NCBI GenBank assembly: GCA_023015825.1
Contig: JALKAW010000001.1
Span: forward strand, 434,001-498,000
DNA from: Flavobacteriaceae bacterium S0862
GTDB lineage: Bacteria > Bacteroidota > Bacteroidia > Flavobacteriales > Flavobacteriaceae
Direction of reading: 5' to 3'
DNA length: 64,000 nt
The notes beneath the pieces are model-generated. The model did no database searches, was not told where the DNA came from, and saw only the letters and a program-made list of their open reading frames with translations. The translations under genes and the position numbers were made by a program. This document shows, in pieces, positions 46,562 to 55,071 of this stretch; position 1 is the stretch's first letter; each line of letters opens with the position of its first letter.

Positions 46562-47574
46562 GATTTGAGGTCATTTTTATAGGTTGGTAAGATACTAATA
46601 AATTTTTCAACGGTTTTTTTGAGACTCAATTCGCTTCTTCCACCAGATGCATTTATGTGTCCTCCACCATTAAAATGTTCCCTTGCAAATGTGTTTACAT
46701 CGAAATTCCCTTTAGAACGTAAGGATATTTTTATAATACCTTCGCTTTTGTTTTCAATAAAAATAACAGCAAATTTAACACCACTTAAAGATAAGGCGTA
46801 GTTAACAACGCCTTCTGTGTCTCCTTTCTTATAATCAAATGTATTGAGTTCTTTTTGAGATAAGGTTATATATGCTGTATTTGAATCGGAAATCAATTTA
46901 AGATTACTTAAAGCACATCCTAATAATTGTAATTTGTTATAACTGTTCGTGTCATATACATTATTGTGTATTTGTGCATTATCTGCACCATTATCTATAA
47001 GGTTTGCGATTACGCGATGTGTGGTGCTAGTTGTAGACCTAAATCTAAAAGAACCAGTATCTGTCATTATTCCAGTATATAGACAGGTACTAATATCTGA
47101 GTTTATTGTTTTAACATCACCAAGCATCTCTATAAAATGATAAATCATTTGTGCTGTTGAGCACATTGTAACATCCGAGTAAATATACTTTGCATAATTA
47201 TCTGGTTGTTGATGGTGATCAATCAAGATTTTCACTCCTTTTGCTTCAAATAGTACAGTTTCCATGTCACCAGTTCTATGTAAAGCATTAAAATCTAATG
47301 TAAAAACAAGTTCAGCGTTTAGAATTAACTCATCTGCTTTGGTCTTATCGGTGTCATACTTTAAAACAAACTCGTCTCCAGGAAGCCATTTTAAGAAATC
47401 AGGATAATCGTTTGGCGCAATTATAGTTGCGTCATGATTAAAAAGCTTTAGGTAGTGGTATAGCCCAAGCGTGGAACCCATAGCGTCACCGTCCGGATTT
47501 TTATGAGGTACAATCACTATTTTTTTAGCCGATTTTAATAAGTCTTTTATTTCTGAAATCTCTCTTTTTGTCAT
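46558..47574 (-). CDS. nrnA: DHH/DHHA1 phosphoesterase, NrnA-like
   Basis: NrnA-type enzymes degrade nano-RNA (2-5 nt) and convert pAp to AMP, with Mn2+. Core DHH motifs are visible: VPHKNPDGDAMGSTLGLYH, LDFNALHRTGDM, ILIDHHQQPDNYA and MTDTGSFRFRST. The DHHA1 domain ends in the FNGGGHINASGG motif. The 338-residue length is typical. The start (ATG 47574) is divergent from the PhoD-like gene, whose -7 box lies 49 nt away. It overlaps gldI by 4 nt and so is the first gene of the nrnA-gldI-immunophilin unit. Confidence 0.9.
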   Translation of the reverse strand: MTKREISEIKDLLKSAKKIVIVPHKNPDGDAMGSTLGLYHYLKLFNHDATIIAPNDYPDFLKWLPGDEFVLKYDTDKTKADELILNAELVFTLDFNALHRTGDMETVLFEAKGVKILIDHHQQPDNYAKYIYSDVTMCSTAQMIYHFIEMLGDVKTINSDISTCLYTGIMTDTGSFRFRSTTSTTHRVIANLIDNGADNAQIHNNVYDTNSYNKLQLLGCALSNLKLISDSNTAYITLSQKELNTFDYKKGDTEGVVNYALSLSGVKFAVIFIENKSEGIIKISLRSKGNFDVNTFAREHFNGGGHINASGGRSELSLKKTVEKFISILPTYKNDLKS

Positions 47575-47622
47575 AAGATGCGAAGATACAATTTAATAGC
47601 AAATCCTTTAAAAGTATTATAC

Positions 47623-47630
47623 TACTTTTG
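47623..47630 (+). promoter_or_regulatory. -7 box for the PhoD-like gene
   Basis: TACTTTTG matches TAnnTTTG, 29 nt before the ATG at 47660. Confidence 0.55.
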
Positions 47631-47659
47631 TAAAAAATTAACCTTTTTTAGAATTACCT

Positions 47660-48694
47660 ATGAAGACTATTTTTAAATATGCATTGCTTGTTTTAATTGT
47701 TGTTTCTTGTAAGAGCAAGAAGGAGCAATCAATTAATTTAAGCGAAACTACAGAAAATGACCTAGTTATTGCTTTTGGATCTTGTAATAGGCAATCGTTT
47801 GAAAACAAACTATGGAAACCTGTTTTAGAAAATAACCCAATAGCTTGGATTTGGGGTGGTGACATTATTTATTCTGATACTTACGATATGGGATTAATGT
47901 CACAACACTACAAACAACAACTTGAACAAGAAGGTTATGGCGAGATAGTTAAAAACATGAAGGTTTTAGGAACCTGGGACGATCATGACTATGGATTAAA
48001 TGATGGAGGGTCGGAATATGTTGCAAAAGTTGAAAGTCAGCAACTGTTTTTAGACTTTATGGGAGTTTCAAAAACAGATAGTAGGAGAAAGCGTGAAGGT
48101 GTATATCACTCAGAAATTATTGAAACAGATAAAGGAAGCGTGAACGTTATAATTTTAGATACGCGTTATTTTAGAAGTGCTTTAACAACATCTCAAAACC
48201 CTGAAATGAGATATCAGCCAAATGTTTATGGAAAAGGAACAATGTTAGGAAATGTACAGTGGCAATGGCTAGAGGGTGAATTAAATTCTTCAACAGCTGA
48301 CTTTAATCTAATTGTGAGCAGTATTCAGTTTTTGTCTGCCGAACATGGTTTTGAAACTTGGGGAACCATGCCTCACGAGATCGACAAACTTAAAAATATG
48401 ATTAGTACCTCTAAGGCTAAAGGTGTTATTATATTATCTGGAGACAGACATATTTCTGAATTTTCTAAAACAACAATAGATGGTGTTGATTACCCATTAA
48501 TAGATTTTACTTCAAGTGGTATGACGCACTCATATAGTAGCTTTGATGGTGAACCAAACCAATATCGTAAAGGCGAGGTTGTATCTGACTTAAGTTTTGG
48601 CTTACTAAAAATTAATTTTGAAACAAAAAAGGTTGCTATGCAAATGCGAGGTGAAAACAATGTTTTGCAACAAGAATTAATACAAGCATACTAA
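47660..48694 (+). CDS. PhoD-like phosphodiesterase/phosphatase lipoprotein
   Basis: This is a periplasmic or surface metallophosphoesterase of the PhoD family. The lipobox is IVVSC. Motifs include AFGSCNRQ, WIWGGDIIYSD, LGTWDDHDYGLNDGG, DTRYFRS and IILSGDRHISEFSKT. All are the metal-binding sites of the family, so it should be active. PhoD enzymes attack phosphate diesters, but the 344-residue length is short. Function in phosphate scavenging is likely, but no pho-type signal is visible. It lies between nrnA (divergent) and ndk, with its own -7 box. Confidence 0.88.
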   Translation: MKTIFKYALLVLIVVSCKSKKEQSINLSETTENDLVIAFGSCNRQSFENKLWKPVLENNPIAWIWGGDIIYSDTYDMGLMSQHYKQQLEQEGYGEIVKNMKVLGTWDDHDYGLNDGGSEYVAKVESQQLFLDFMGVSKTDSRRKREGVYHSEIIETDKGSVNVIILDTRYFRSALTTSQNPEMRYQPNVYGKGTMLGNVQWQWLEGELNSSTADFNLIVSSIQFLSAEHGFETWGTMPHEIDKLKNMISTSKAKGVIILSGDRHISEFSKTTIDGVDYPLIDFTSSGMTHSYSSFDGEPNQYRKGEVVSDLSFGLLKINFETKKVAMQMRGENNVLQQELIQAY

Positions 48695-48697
48695 CAC

Positions 48698-48727
48698 TTG
48701 CAAGTTTACATAAAAACTGTATTTTTG
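48698..48727 (+). promoter_or_regulatory. Promoter of ndk (-33 TTG and -7 TATTTTTG)
   Basis: TTG (48698-48700) is followed after 19 nt by TATTTTTG (48720-48727), an exact TAnnTTTG. The ndk ATG follows 20 nt later. This is the best complete promoter in the window. Confidence 0.75.
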
Positions 48728-48747
48728 CACGAATTTAAAATTTAAAA

Positions 48748-49167
48748 ATGGCAACAAATAGAACATTTACAATGCTTAAACCTGATTCGGTTGAAAAAGG
48801 GAATATTGGCGCAATATTAGAAAAAATTACAGCTTCAGGGTTTAGAATTGTAGCAATGAAGTTAACACAAATGACTAAGGCAGATGCTGAGGCATTTTAT
48901 GCAGTACATAACGAACGTCCATTTTTTGGAGAGTTAGTTGAATATATGACTCGTGGACCAATAGTCGCTGCAATATTAGAAAAAGACAATGCAGTTGAAG
49001 ACTTTAGAACTTTAATTGGAGCAACTAATCCAGCTGAAGCTGCTGAAGGTACTATACGTAAATTGTATGCAGCATCTATTGGTGAAAATGCTGTTCATGG
49101 TAGTGATAGTGATGAAAACGCAGCTGTAGAAGGTGCTTTTCATTTTTCTGGAAGAGAAATGTTTTAG
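48748..49167 (+). CDS. ndk: Nucleoside diphosphate kinase
   Basis: Ndk moves the gamma phosphate between NTPs and NDPs through a phosphohistidine. The N-terminal [14 protein letters not shown], the catalytic His in [13 protein letters not shown] and the conserved RGPIVAAIL and MTRGPIV regions are all present. The 139-residue length is normal. It is transcribed alone from a complete promoter and ended by a good terminator. Confidence 0.98.
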   Translation: MATNRTFTMLKPDSVEKGNIGAILEKITASGFRIVAMKLTQMTKADAEAFYAVHNERPFFGELVEYMTRGPIVAAILEKDNAVEDFRTLIGATNPAEAAEGTIRKLYAASIGENAVHGSDSDENAAVEGAFHFSGREMF

Positions 49168-49184
49168 TTATAAATAATATGCAA

Positions 49185-49220
49185 TAAAAAAAGCTGTAAC
49201 TCACGTTGCAGCTTTTTTTA
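49185..49220 (+). terminator. Terminator after ndk
   Basis: The stem AAGCTGTAAC / GTTGCAGCTT (49191-49200 with 49205-49214), with one T-G wobble pair, is followed by a T-run (and has an A-run on the left). The remaining 49221-49352 has no clear feature. Confidence 0.8.
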
Positions 49221-49352
49221 TACATTCATATTGCATGTAATTCTTAAAAAAACAGCTAGCTGAATTTAGCGAATACTATTATGGTCTCCGTTGTGTATAG
49301 TATAAGAATAGTGTTTATTTAAAGTAATCGCAATAAGTATATGAGCAATAAA

Positions 49353-49655
49353 TTACTTTAGAACTAAAGTTTTAATAAGTGGTTTTCCTAATGCTTCATT
49401 GAGCATATCAATAATTTTTTCTTTTCCATAACTTAGTTCTTCTCGTAGTACCGATGAGCTAAGCTGCACATATAAAGTATCCCTTTTTAATTGTACTGAA
49501 GTGGTATAACTATTAACACCATTTCCCATAAGATTTTTCCAAGCATCTTTAATTTCAACCTTGTCTAAACCTTCTTGAAGCTTATTTGTAGAAACAAACT
49601 CTTTTAGAACATCTCCTAAAGATAAATTTTCATTATGTCGCTTTTTACTCTTCAA
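49353..49655 (-). CDS. DUF721 family protein
   Basis: DUF721 proteins are small and structurally KH-like or DciA-like, with a suspected role in nucleic acid handling or DNA helicase loading. This one has about 100 residues (DVLKEFVSTNKLQEGLDKVEIKDAWKNLMG, then SSSVLREELSYGKEKI). The start codon is uncertain. I prefer the TTG at 49655 (MKSKKRHNEN), which overlaps the end of the lipocalin-like gene by 11 nt, over the longer frame to 49715, which would lie inside that gene. It belongs to the recF-lipocalin-DUF721 unit, a usual flavobacterial order. Confidence 0.8.
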   Translation of the reverse strand: MKSKKRHNENLSLGDVLKEFVSTNKLQEGLDKVEIKDAWKNLMGNGVNSYTTSVQLKRDTLYVQLSSSVLREELSYGKEKIIDMLNEALGKPLIKTLVLK

Positions 49656-50073
49656 TATTAATGCTTTTGTAAGGTTGGTAAATATAACGAAAGCCTTGAG
49701 TATTAACGATAACAAGTTCGTCTTTTGTAGCTTTAATAACAGTTTCTTTTGTAATTACATCGTTATGATTGTAATAGATGTTCAAAGAATCATTTTCAGC
49801 TTTCAATGTAAAAGGAGCTTGATCTTGTGTAACGGTAAAAGTACCATTTAGTGTTGGTGTGACTTTTTTCCTAAAACCTGTTAAGTCATCATTTACTTTA
49901 AAATAATCAACCGAAAGATTTACGTTATACTCCTTGATAAGTTTATTGTCTTTTTTCACTTCTTTTATTTCCCAATAGCCTTCGATAAAGTCAATTTTAT
50001 CTTCAGGACTAGAAGTACAGCTGCCAAAAGTTAAGGCAACTAATACAATAAATAAAGATTTTCTAAAATTCAT
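49645..50073 (-). CDS. Lipocalin-like lipoprotein
   Basis: The signal has a lipobox FGSC (MNFRKSLFIVLVALTFGSC). The mature 124 residues are beta-rich and polar (EGYWEIKEVKKDNKLI, TGFRKKVTPTLNGTFTV, LNIYYNHND, ELVIVNTQGFRYIY), fitting a small calycin or lipocalin-like barrel. No ligand-binding motif can be assigned. It lies 7 nt after recF and overlaps DUF721 by 11 nt. The common neighbourhood with recF in this group has no known functional meaning. Confidence 0.75.
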   Translation of the reverse strand: MNFRKSLFIVLVALTFGSCTSSPEDKIDFIEGYWEIKEVKKDNKLIKEYNVNLSVDYFKVNDDLTGFRKKVTPTLNGTFTVTQDQAPFTLKAENDSLNIYYNHNDVITKETVIKATKDELVIVNTQGFRYIYQPYKSINIEE

Positions 50074-50080
50074 TTTTATT

Positions 50081-51163
50081 TTACTTCAAGTTAAAAATTT
50101 GATAGGTTTGATGTACTTTTTTTACAGCGTTTTCAGTACGTTCAGGATGTGTGTCTGTTATAAAGATTTGTCCAAAATTCTCATCATCAACCAAAGCTAT
50201 AATTTGTGTGACACGGTTTTCATCTAGCTTATCAAAAATATCATCTAATAACAAAATTGGTGTTACATCACTTTGTGTTTTAATAAAGTCAAACTGAGCT
50301 AATTTTAGAGCAATTAAAAAAGATTTTTGTTGCCCTTGGCTGCCAAATTTTTTTATTGGATAGTCTTCAATTTCAAATTTTAAATCATCTTTATGTATGC
50401 CAACACTTGTATACTGTAAGGCTTTGTCTTTATTTAAATTAGTCTTTAAAAGGGTGGATAATGTGTTATCAAATAAATCACTTTTATACGACAGATTTAC
50501 AATTTCGTTACCATTACTAATGGCTTTGTAGCGTTCTTTAAAAATAGGAGTAAACACTTCTAAAAAATCATTACGTTTTTCATGAATAGCTTGCCCTAAT
50601 TCGTTTAGCTGTGCATTGTAAATGTCTAAAGTATCATTATTAAATGTGTTGTTAAGGGCAAAGTATTTTAATAATGCATTACGTTGTGTTAATACTTTAT
50701 TGTATGAAATAAGTTGTTGTAAATACGTTTTATCACTTTGCGAAATAACACCATCTATAAACTTGCGTCTAGTGTCGCTTCCTTCTATTATTAAATCTCT
50801 GTCTGCTGGCGAAATAATAACCAAGGGCAAAAACCCAATATGGTCACTAAATTTATCGTAAATCTTACCATTTCGTTTTATAATCTTTTTTTGACCTTTT
50901 TTTAAGGAGACAATTATTTTTTCTTGTCTATTGTTCTTTGAGTACACACCATCAACCACAAAAAAATCTTCATCATGCTTAATATTTTGGGAAGCTATTG
51001 GGTTAAAGTAACTTTTACCAAAAGACAGATGGTAAATAGCATCTAGAATATTGGTTTTACCAATGCCATTTGCTCCAACAAAGCAGTTGATTTTTGCATC
51101 AAATTCAAAGGTTTTTGAATCGAAGTTTTTATAATTTAGTACAGATAATGTTTTTAAAACCAT
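50081..51163 (-). CDS. recF: DNA replication and repair protein RecF
   Basis: RecF is an SMC-like ATPase that helps load RecA at gapped DNA with RecOR. It has Walker A in [20 protein letters not shown], the ABC signature in [19 protein letters not shown] and Walker B in [16 protein letters not shown]. The length of 360 residues and the conserved [10 protein letters not shown] near the C-terminus fit RecF. It is the first gene of a three-gene minus-strand unit. No complete promoter is seen in the 113 nt between it and the divergent TPR gene. Confidence 0.95.
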   Translation of the reverse strand: MVLKTLSVLNYKNFDSKTFEFDAKINCFVGANGIGKTNILDAIYHLSFGKSYFNPIASQNIKHDEDFFVVDGVYSKNNRQEKIIVSLKKGQKKIIKRNGKIYDKFSDHIGFLPLVIISPADRDLIIEGSDTRRKFIDGVISQSDKTYLQQLISYNKVLTQRNALLKYFALNNTFNNDTLDIYNAQLNELGQAIHEKRNDFLEVFTPIFKERYKAISNGNEIVNLSYKSDLFDNTLSTLLKTNLNKDKALQYTSVGIHKDDLKFEIEDYPIKKFGSQGQQKSFLIALKLAQFDFIKTQSDVTPILLLDDIFDKLDENRVTQIIALVDDENFGQIFITDTHPERTENAVKKVHQTYQIFNLK

Positions 51164-51271
51164 TAAAAAAGTAAGTTATAAATCTAAAAAGAAGATGTAA
51201 TTCTTTAAAAAGAAGCTGCAAATTATTGAAAAATAACAAATAAATTACCTTTTTTATACCAATAAAAATTT

Positions 51272-51279
51272 TATTTTTG
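51272..51279 (+). promoter_or_regulatory. -7 box for the TPR-ribH operon
   Basis: TATTTTTG matches TAnnTTTG, 21 nt before ATG 51301. It overlaps the upstream TTG of a longer frame and so supports ATG 51301 as the start. Confidence 0.65.
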
Positions 51280-51300
51280 CGGCGCATTAATATAGAATAT

Positions 51301-52071
51301 ATGGCGACTTATAAGAAAAGAGGTTATAAACCAAAAACAAAGGCTGATAAAGCTAACGCAATAGAAGAACAATCGGCAACAGCTGAGGTATTTAATACTT
51401 TGGATGAAGGAGCTTCTAGAACTGAAGCATGGGTTGCAAAAAATCAGAAATATATTTTTATTATTGTTGGTTTAGCAGCAATAATTGTTTTAGGATATTT
51501 AGGATATAATAAATTTATTCAAGAGCCTAAAGAAAGCGTTGCAATGAACGATATGTTCCAAGCACAAAAATATTTTGATGAAGCTATAGCTGCAGGAACT
51601 GAGCAAGATTCATTATTTAATTTAGCTCTAAATGGAGGTGAAGGTAAATTTGGAATGCTAGATATTATTTCTGAGTATAAAAGTACCAAAGCTGGAAACT
51701 TAGCAAGCTATTATGCTGGAATGTCTTATTTAAAACTTAAAGACTATCAAAATGCTGTTGAGCATTTAAGTAATTTCAAATCAGATGATGAGGTTTTAGC
51801 ACCAATTGCTCAAGGAGGTATTGGAGATGCATTTATTCAGTTAGGACAAAAAGAAGAAGCTTTAGATTACTATGCTAAGGCAGCAAGTATGTCTACAAAT
51901 GGTTTTACAACACCAATGTATTTATTTAAAGCAGGTAATATTGCTCTGGATTTAGGTGATAATAATAAGGCGTTACAATATTTTAAGAGAATTAAAGACG
52001 AATTTGCTTCAAGCACCGAAGCAGCGAATATCGATGTATTTATTGGTAAAGCTGAAGCTGCTAGTAACTAA
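51301..52071 (+). CDS. Membrane-anchored TPR protein, YfgM-like
   Basis: This 256-residue protein has a basic N-terminus (MATYKKRGYKPKTKADK), one membrane helix (KYIFIIVGLAAIIVLGYLGY, about 48-67) and a C-terminal TPR domain (for example ASYYAGMSYLKLKDYQNAVEHL, GGIGDAFIQLGQKEEALDYY). The layout resembles YfgM, which cooperates with the Sec translocon and PpiD. It lies just 3 nt before ribH. The start follows from the promoter position. Its function here is inferred only by resemblance. Confidence 0.82.
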   Translation: MATYKKRGYKPKTKADKANAIEEQSATAEVFNTLDEGASRTEAWVAKNQKYIFIIVGLAAIIVLGYLGYNKFIQEPKESVAMNDMFQAQKYFDEAIAAGTEQDSLFNLALNGGEGKFGMLDIISEYKSTKAGNLASYYAGMSYLKLKDYQNAVEHLSNFKSDDEVLAPIAQGGIGDAFIQLGQKEEALDYYAKAASMSTNGFTTPMYLFKAGNIALDLGDNNKALQYFKRIKDEFASSTEAANIDVFIGKAEAASN

Positions 52072-52074
52072 AAC

Positions 52075-52557
52075 ATGGCTACGGTAAATAAAAATTTATC
52101 ACATTACGATAAGACCACAATCCCAAACGCAAAAGATTTTCGGTTTGGGATTGTTGTTTCTGAATGGAATGATAAAATCACTGAAGGCCTCTACAAAGGT
52201 GCTCACGAAGCTTTAATAGATTGTGGTGTTAGTGAAAGCAATATTATTCGCTGGAATGTTCCAGGAAGCTTTGAGCTTATTTACGGAAGTAAAAAAATGC
52301 AACAACAAAAAGTAGATGTAGTTATTGCCATTGGTAGTGTTATACAAGGCGAAACCAAACATTTCGATTTTGTTTGCGAAGGTGTTTCTCAAGGCATAAA
52401 AGACCTTAATATATTGCATGAAATTCCAGTAATTTTTTGTGTATTGACCGATAACACTATGCAGCAAGCCATTGAGCGCTCTGGTGGTATTCATGGTAAC
52501 AAAGGCACTGAAGCTGCTATTGCTGCAATAAAAATGGCTGCTCTTAGTAAGAAGTAG
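52075..52557 (+). CDS. ribH: 6,7-dimethyl-8-ribityllumazine synthase
   Basis: RibH condenses 5-amino-6-ribitylaminouracil with 3,4-dihydroxy-2-butanone 4-phosphate, the penultimate riboflavin step, as an icosahedral or pentameric shell. Typical motifs are FGIVVSEWNDKITEGLYKGA, WNVPGSFELIYGSKKM, VIAIGSVIQGETKHFDFVCEGVSQGI and the catalytic His (GETKHFD). At 160 residues it is complete. It is translated from the message of the TPR gene. No riboflavin riboswitch is visible upstream. Confidence 0.97.
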   Translation: MATVNKNLSHYDKTTIPNAKDFRFGIVVSEWNDKITEGLYKGAHEALIDCGVSESNIIRWNVPGSFELIYGSKKMQQQKVDVVIAIGSVIQGETKHFDFVCEGVSQGIKDLNILHEIPVIFCVLTDNTMQQAIERSGGIHGNKGTEAAIAAIKMAALSKK

Positions 52558-52663
52558 ACTTCTTCAGGTGTATACTTTAAACTAACTTTCTATTTGACTT
52601 TAAAAAAGCCATTTTGTTAACAATTTTTGGCATTTCCTAAGTGCATTTTCAGTGTATTTTAAG

Positions 52664-52671
52664 TACATTTG
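52664..52671 (+). promoter_or_regulatory. -7 box for the small-membrane-protein/mutL operon
   Basis: TACATTTG matches TAnnTTTG, 20 nt before the TTG start at 52692. The spacing fits other genes of this window and supports that start. Confidence 0.6.
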
Positions 52672-52691
52672 AAATATTAGTATAGAATAGA

Positions 52692-52916
52692 TTGTTTAAG
52701 CAACGCAAGAATAAAACGTTTAATTATAAGCCTAGATTTTCAAAAGAAAATCAAGCTGAAGGTCAATCTAAAGAGCATAATTTAGCGTCTAAATGGGAAA
52801 GACAAAGAGATGTTAATCTCGGTTCTGGAAGACGTGGATTTTCAATTCGTACATTAATCATCATTTTGGTATTGTTATTGATTTGTATGTATGTATTAGA
52901 AAATAAGTTCATGTAA
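52692..52916 (+). CDS. Small membrane protein with FKxRxNKxxNYxPR motif (1 of 2)
   Basis: A 74-residue protein with a basic N-terminus (FKQRKNKTFNYKPRF), a polar middle and one C-terminal helix (SIRTLIIILVLLLICMYVLE). It begins at TTG, not ATG. The -7 box 20 nt upstream supports this. The same N-terminal motif recurs in the next gene, so the two are related despite low identity elsewhere. No known fold or function can be assigned. The C-terminal helix suggests a tail-anchored inner-membrane protein with the basic part in the cytoplasm. Confidence 0.75.
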   Translation: MFKQRKNKTFNYKPRFSKENQAEGQSKEHNLASKWERQRDVNLGSGRRGFSIRTLIIILVLLLICMYVLENKFM

Positions 52917-52927
52917 AACAACAAGCT

Positions 52928-53209
52928 ATGGGAATTTTTAAAACACGCCAAAACAAAAAATACAATTATACACCTCGATATTTTGACGATAAAGGAGAAG
53001 GTAATCCTTATGAAATCAAACACAAATTCGATGAGTATAGAACTACTGTTGGTAAGCATGGGTTAAAAGGAAAAATTAATAATGCTTTGGCAGATCTTAA
53101 AGGAGAAAAAGACAAAGAAGCTAACCGTAGAATTTTTATCATCATTGCCATTCTTGTATTAATATTTCTATTTATCATTGACTTTGACTTATCCATTTTC
53201 TTTTCATAA
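52928..53209 (+). CDS. Small membrane protein with FKxRxNKxxNYxPR motif (2 of 2)
   Basis: A 93-residue paralogue of the previous gene. It shares FKTRQNKKYNYTPRY at the start, has a polar charged middle (about 20-65) and ends in one membrane helix (RRIFIIIAILVLIFLFIIDF). Homologues have sometimes been labelled riboflavin synthase subunit beta, apparently because they lie beside ribH. Nothing in the sequence resembles RibH or RibE, so that name should not be used. It lies 11 nt after its paralogue and 6 nt before mutL. Confidence 0.78.
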   Translation: MGIFKTRQNKKYNYTPRYFDDKGEGNPYEIKHKFDEYRTTVGKHGLKGKINNALADLKGEKDKEANRRIFIIIAILVLIFLFIIDFDLSIFFS

Positions 53210-53215
53210 AAATTA

Positions 53216-55066
53216 ATGGCAGATATTATTCAGTTATTACCAGATCATGTAGCTAACCAAATTGCTGCAGGCGAAGTCGTACAGCGTCCAGCTTCGGTTG
53301 TGAAAGAGTTGTTAGAAAACGCTATTGATGCTGGCGCAACTTCAATAAAACTTATTGTTAAAGATGCTGGTAAAACATTAATTCAAATTATTGATAACGG
53401 TAAAGGTATGAGTGTGACTGATGCTCGTTTAAGTTTTGAGCGTCATGCAACATCAAAAATCACATCAGCCGACGATTTATTTAATTTAACCACCAAAGGT
53501 TTTCGTGGAGAAGCTTTGGCTAGTATAGCAGCCATTTCACATGTGGAGCTTAAAACAAAACTTGATTCTGACGATGTTGGTACACATATAAAAATAGAAG
53601 GAAGCGAGGTGGTTTCGCAAGAGGTTATTGCAACTCCAACAGGAACGTCTATCGCTGTAAAAAACTTGTTTTTTAATATTCCTGCGAGACGTAATTTTTT
53701 AAAATCCAATACGGTAGAATCTAGACATATCATCGATGAATTTAATCGTGTAACCTTGGCACATCCAAACATCACTTTTGTTATGTATCATAATGGAAGT
53801 GAAATGTTCAACTTACCAATTACCAATAAAAGACAGCGTTTAGTAAATTTATTTGGTGGTAAAACCAACGAAAAATTAGTGCCTGTTGAAGAATCAACCG
53901 AGGTATTAAAAATATCAGGATTTGTCGGTAAGCCTCAATTCGCTAGAAAAACTAGAGGCGAGCAATTCTTTTTTGTGAATAATCGATATATAAAAAGTGG
54001 TTACTTAAACCATGCTGTTAATGCAGCGTTTGAAGGCTTGCTGCGAGAAGGTACGCACGCTAGTTACTTTTTATATTTAGAAGTTGACCCAAAAACGATA
54101 GACATTAACATTCACCCTACAAAAACAGAGATTAAGTTTGATGACGAACATACGCTTTACGCTTTATTGCGTTCATCAGTAAAACATAGTTTGGGACAAT
54201 TTAATATTGCGCCAGTTTTAGATTTTGAGCACAACAGCAGTATGGATACGCCTTATGATTATAAAAACAAGCAAGCTTCGAATCCTGTTGTTGAAGTAGA
54301 TAGAAGTTTTAACCCATTTAAAGACGAAAAAACATCTGGCAGAAATCCTGGAACTTCATTTAAAAAAGAAACTGCTAGTAGCTGGGAAAGTTTGTATGTT
54401 GGTTTAGAGTCTAAAGGCAATAACAAAACGGAAGCATTTAGTCAGCTACAAGTTGAAAACGACGAGGAAATGCCTTCGATGTTTGATAACGCCAATAAGG
54501 AGAAGACACAAAAGACCTTTCAGGTTCATGGAAAGTATATTGTTAATACCATTAAATCAGGAATGTTGTTTATTGACCAGCATAGGGCACATCAACGTGT
54601 GTTGTATGAACAATTTTTGCAACATATTACTGTTAAAGAAGCTGTGAGTCAACAATTACTATTTCCCTTAAATATGGAGTTTTCTAATATGGAAATAGCC
54701 ATTTTGACGAATTTTAGAGAACAATTAGAACAAACAGGATTTGTATTTTCTAAGTTAGAAGGCGATACGATTGAAATATTAGGCGTGCCTGTAAGTGTTG
54801 AAGTCTCTAAGGTTTCAGAAGTATTGGAAAGGCTTATTAACGATGTTGAAAATGAAGTGCCTGATAATTATTTTAGTCAAACTGATTTAATAGCAAAGAG
54901 TTTGGCAAAAAGTTTAGCAATAAAAAGGGGGCAATATTTAACATTGCAAGAACAGGAGCATTTAGTAAATAGTTTATTTGCTTGCAAAGAACCTTCAATT
55001 TCGCCTACAAATAGAGTTACATTTATCACAATGCAAGTTGATGATATTGATAAAAAATTTAATTAA
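53216..55066 (+). CDS. mutL: DNA mismatch repair protein MutL
   Basis: MutL couples mismatch recognition by MutS to strand removal. The N-terminal GHKL ATPase motifs are intact (ELLENAIDAGATSI, IIDNGKGM, TKGFRGEALASIA, NRYIKSGY). A variable linker (about 340-430) joins the C-terminal dimerisation domain (about 430-616). The endonuclease motif DQHA(X2)E(X4)E is altered to DQHRAHQRVLYE (from D454), and the Cys-Pro-His part near the end is replaced by ISPTNRV. It is therefore probably not a nicking MutL, and no mutH is in the window. It follows two small membrane-protein genes and leads a run with rhomboid genes. Confidence 0.96.
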   Translation: MADIIQLLPDHVANQIAAGEVVQRPASVVKELLENAIDAGATSIKLIVKDAGKTLIQIIDNGKGMSVTDARLSFERHATSKITSADDLFNLTTKGFRGEALASIAAISHVELKTKLDSDDVGTHIKIEGSEVVSQEVIATPTGTSIAVKNLFFNIPARRNFLKSNTVESRHIIDEFNRVTLAHPNITFVMYHNGSEMFNLPITNKRQRLVNLFGGKTNEKLVPVEESTEVLKISGFVGKPQFARKTRGEQFFFVNNRYIKSGYLNHAVNAAFEGLLREGTHASYFLYLEVDPKTIDINIHPTKTEIKFDDEHTLYALLRSSVKHSLGQFNIAPVLDFEHNSSMDTPYDYKNKQASNPVVEVDRSFNPFKDEKTSGRNPGTSFKKETASSWESLYVGLESKGNNKTEAFSQLQVENDEEMPSMFDNANKEKTQKTFQVHGKYIVNTIKSGMLFIDQHRAHQRVLYEQFLQHITVKEAVSQQLLFPLNMEFSNMEIAILTNFREQLEQTGFVFSKLEGDTIEILGVPVSVEVSKVSEVLERLINDVENEVPDNYFSQTDLIAKSLAKSLAIKRGQYLTLQEQEHLVNSLFACKEPSISPTNRVTFITMQVDDIDKKFN

Positions 55067-55071
55067 ATAAA

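Noticed and set aside
49353-49715. Longer DUF721 start at 49715
   Set aside because: It would lie well inside the lipocalin-like gene and adds a hydrophobic N-terminus foreign to the family; TTG 49655 fits better.
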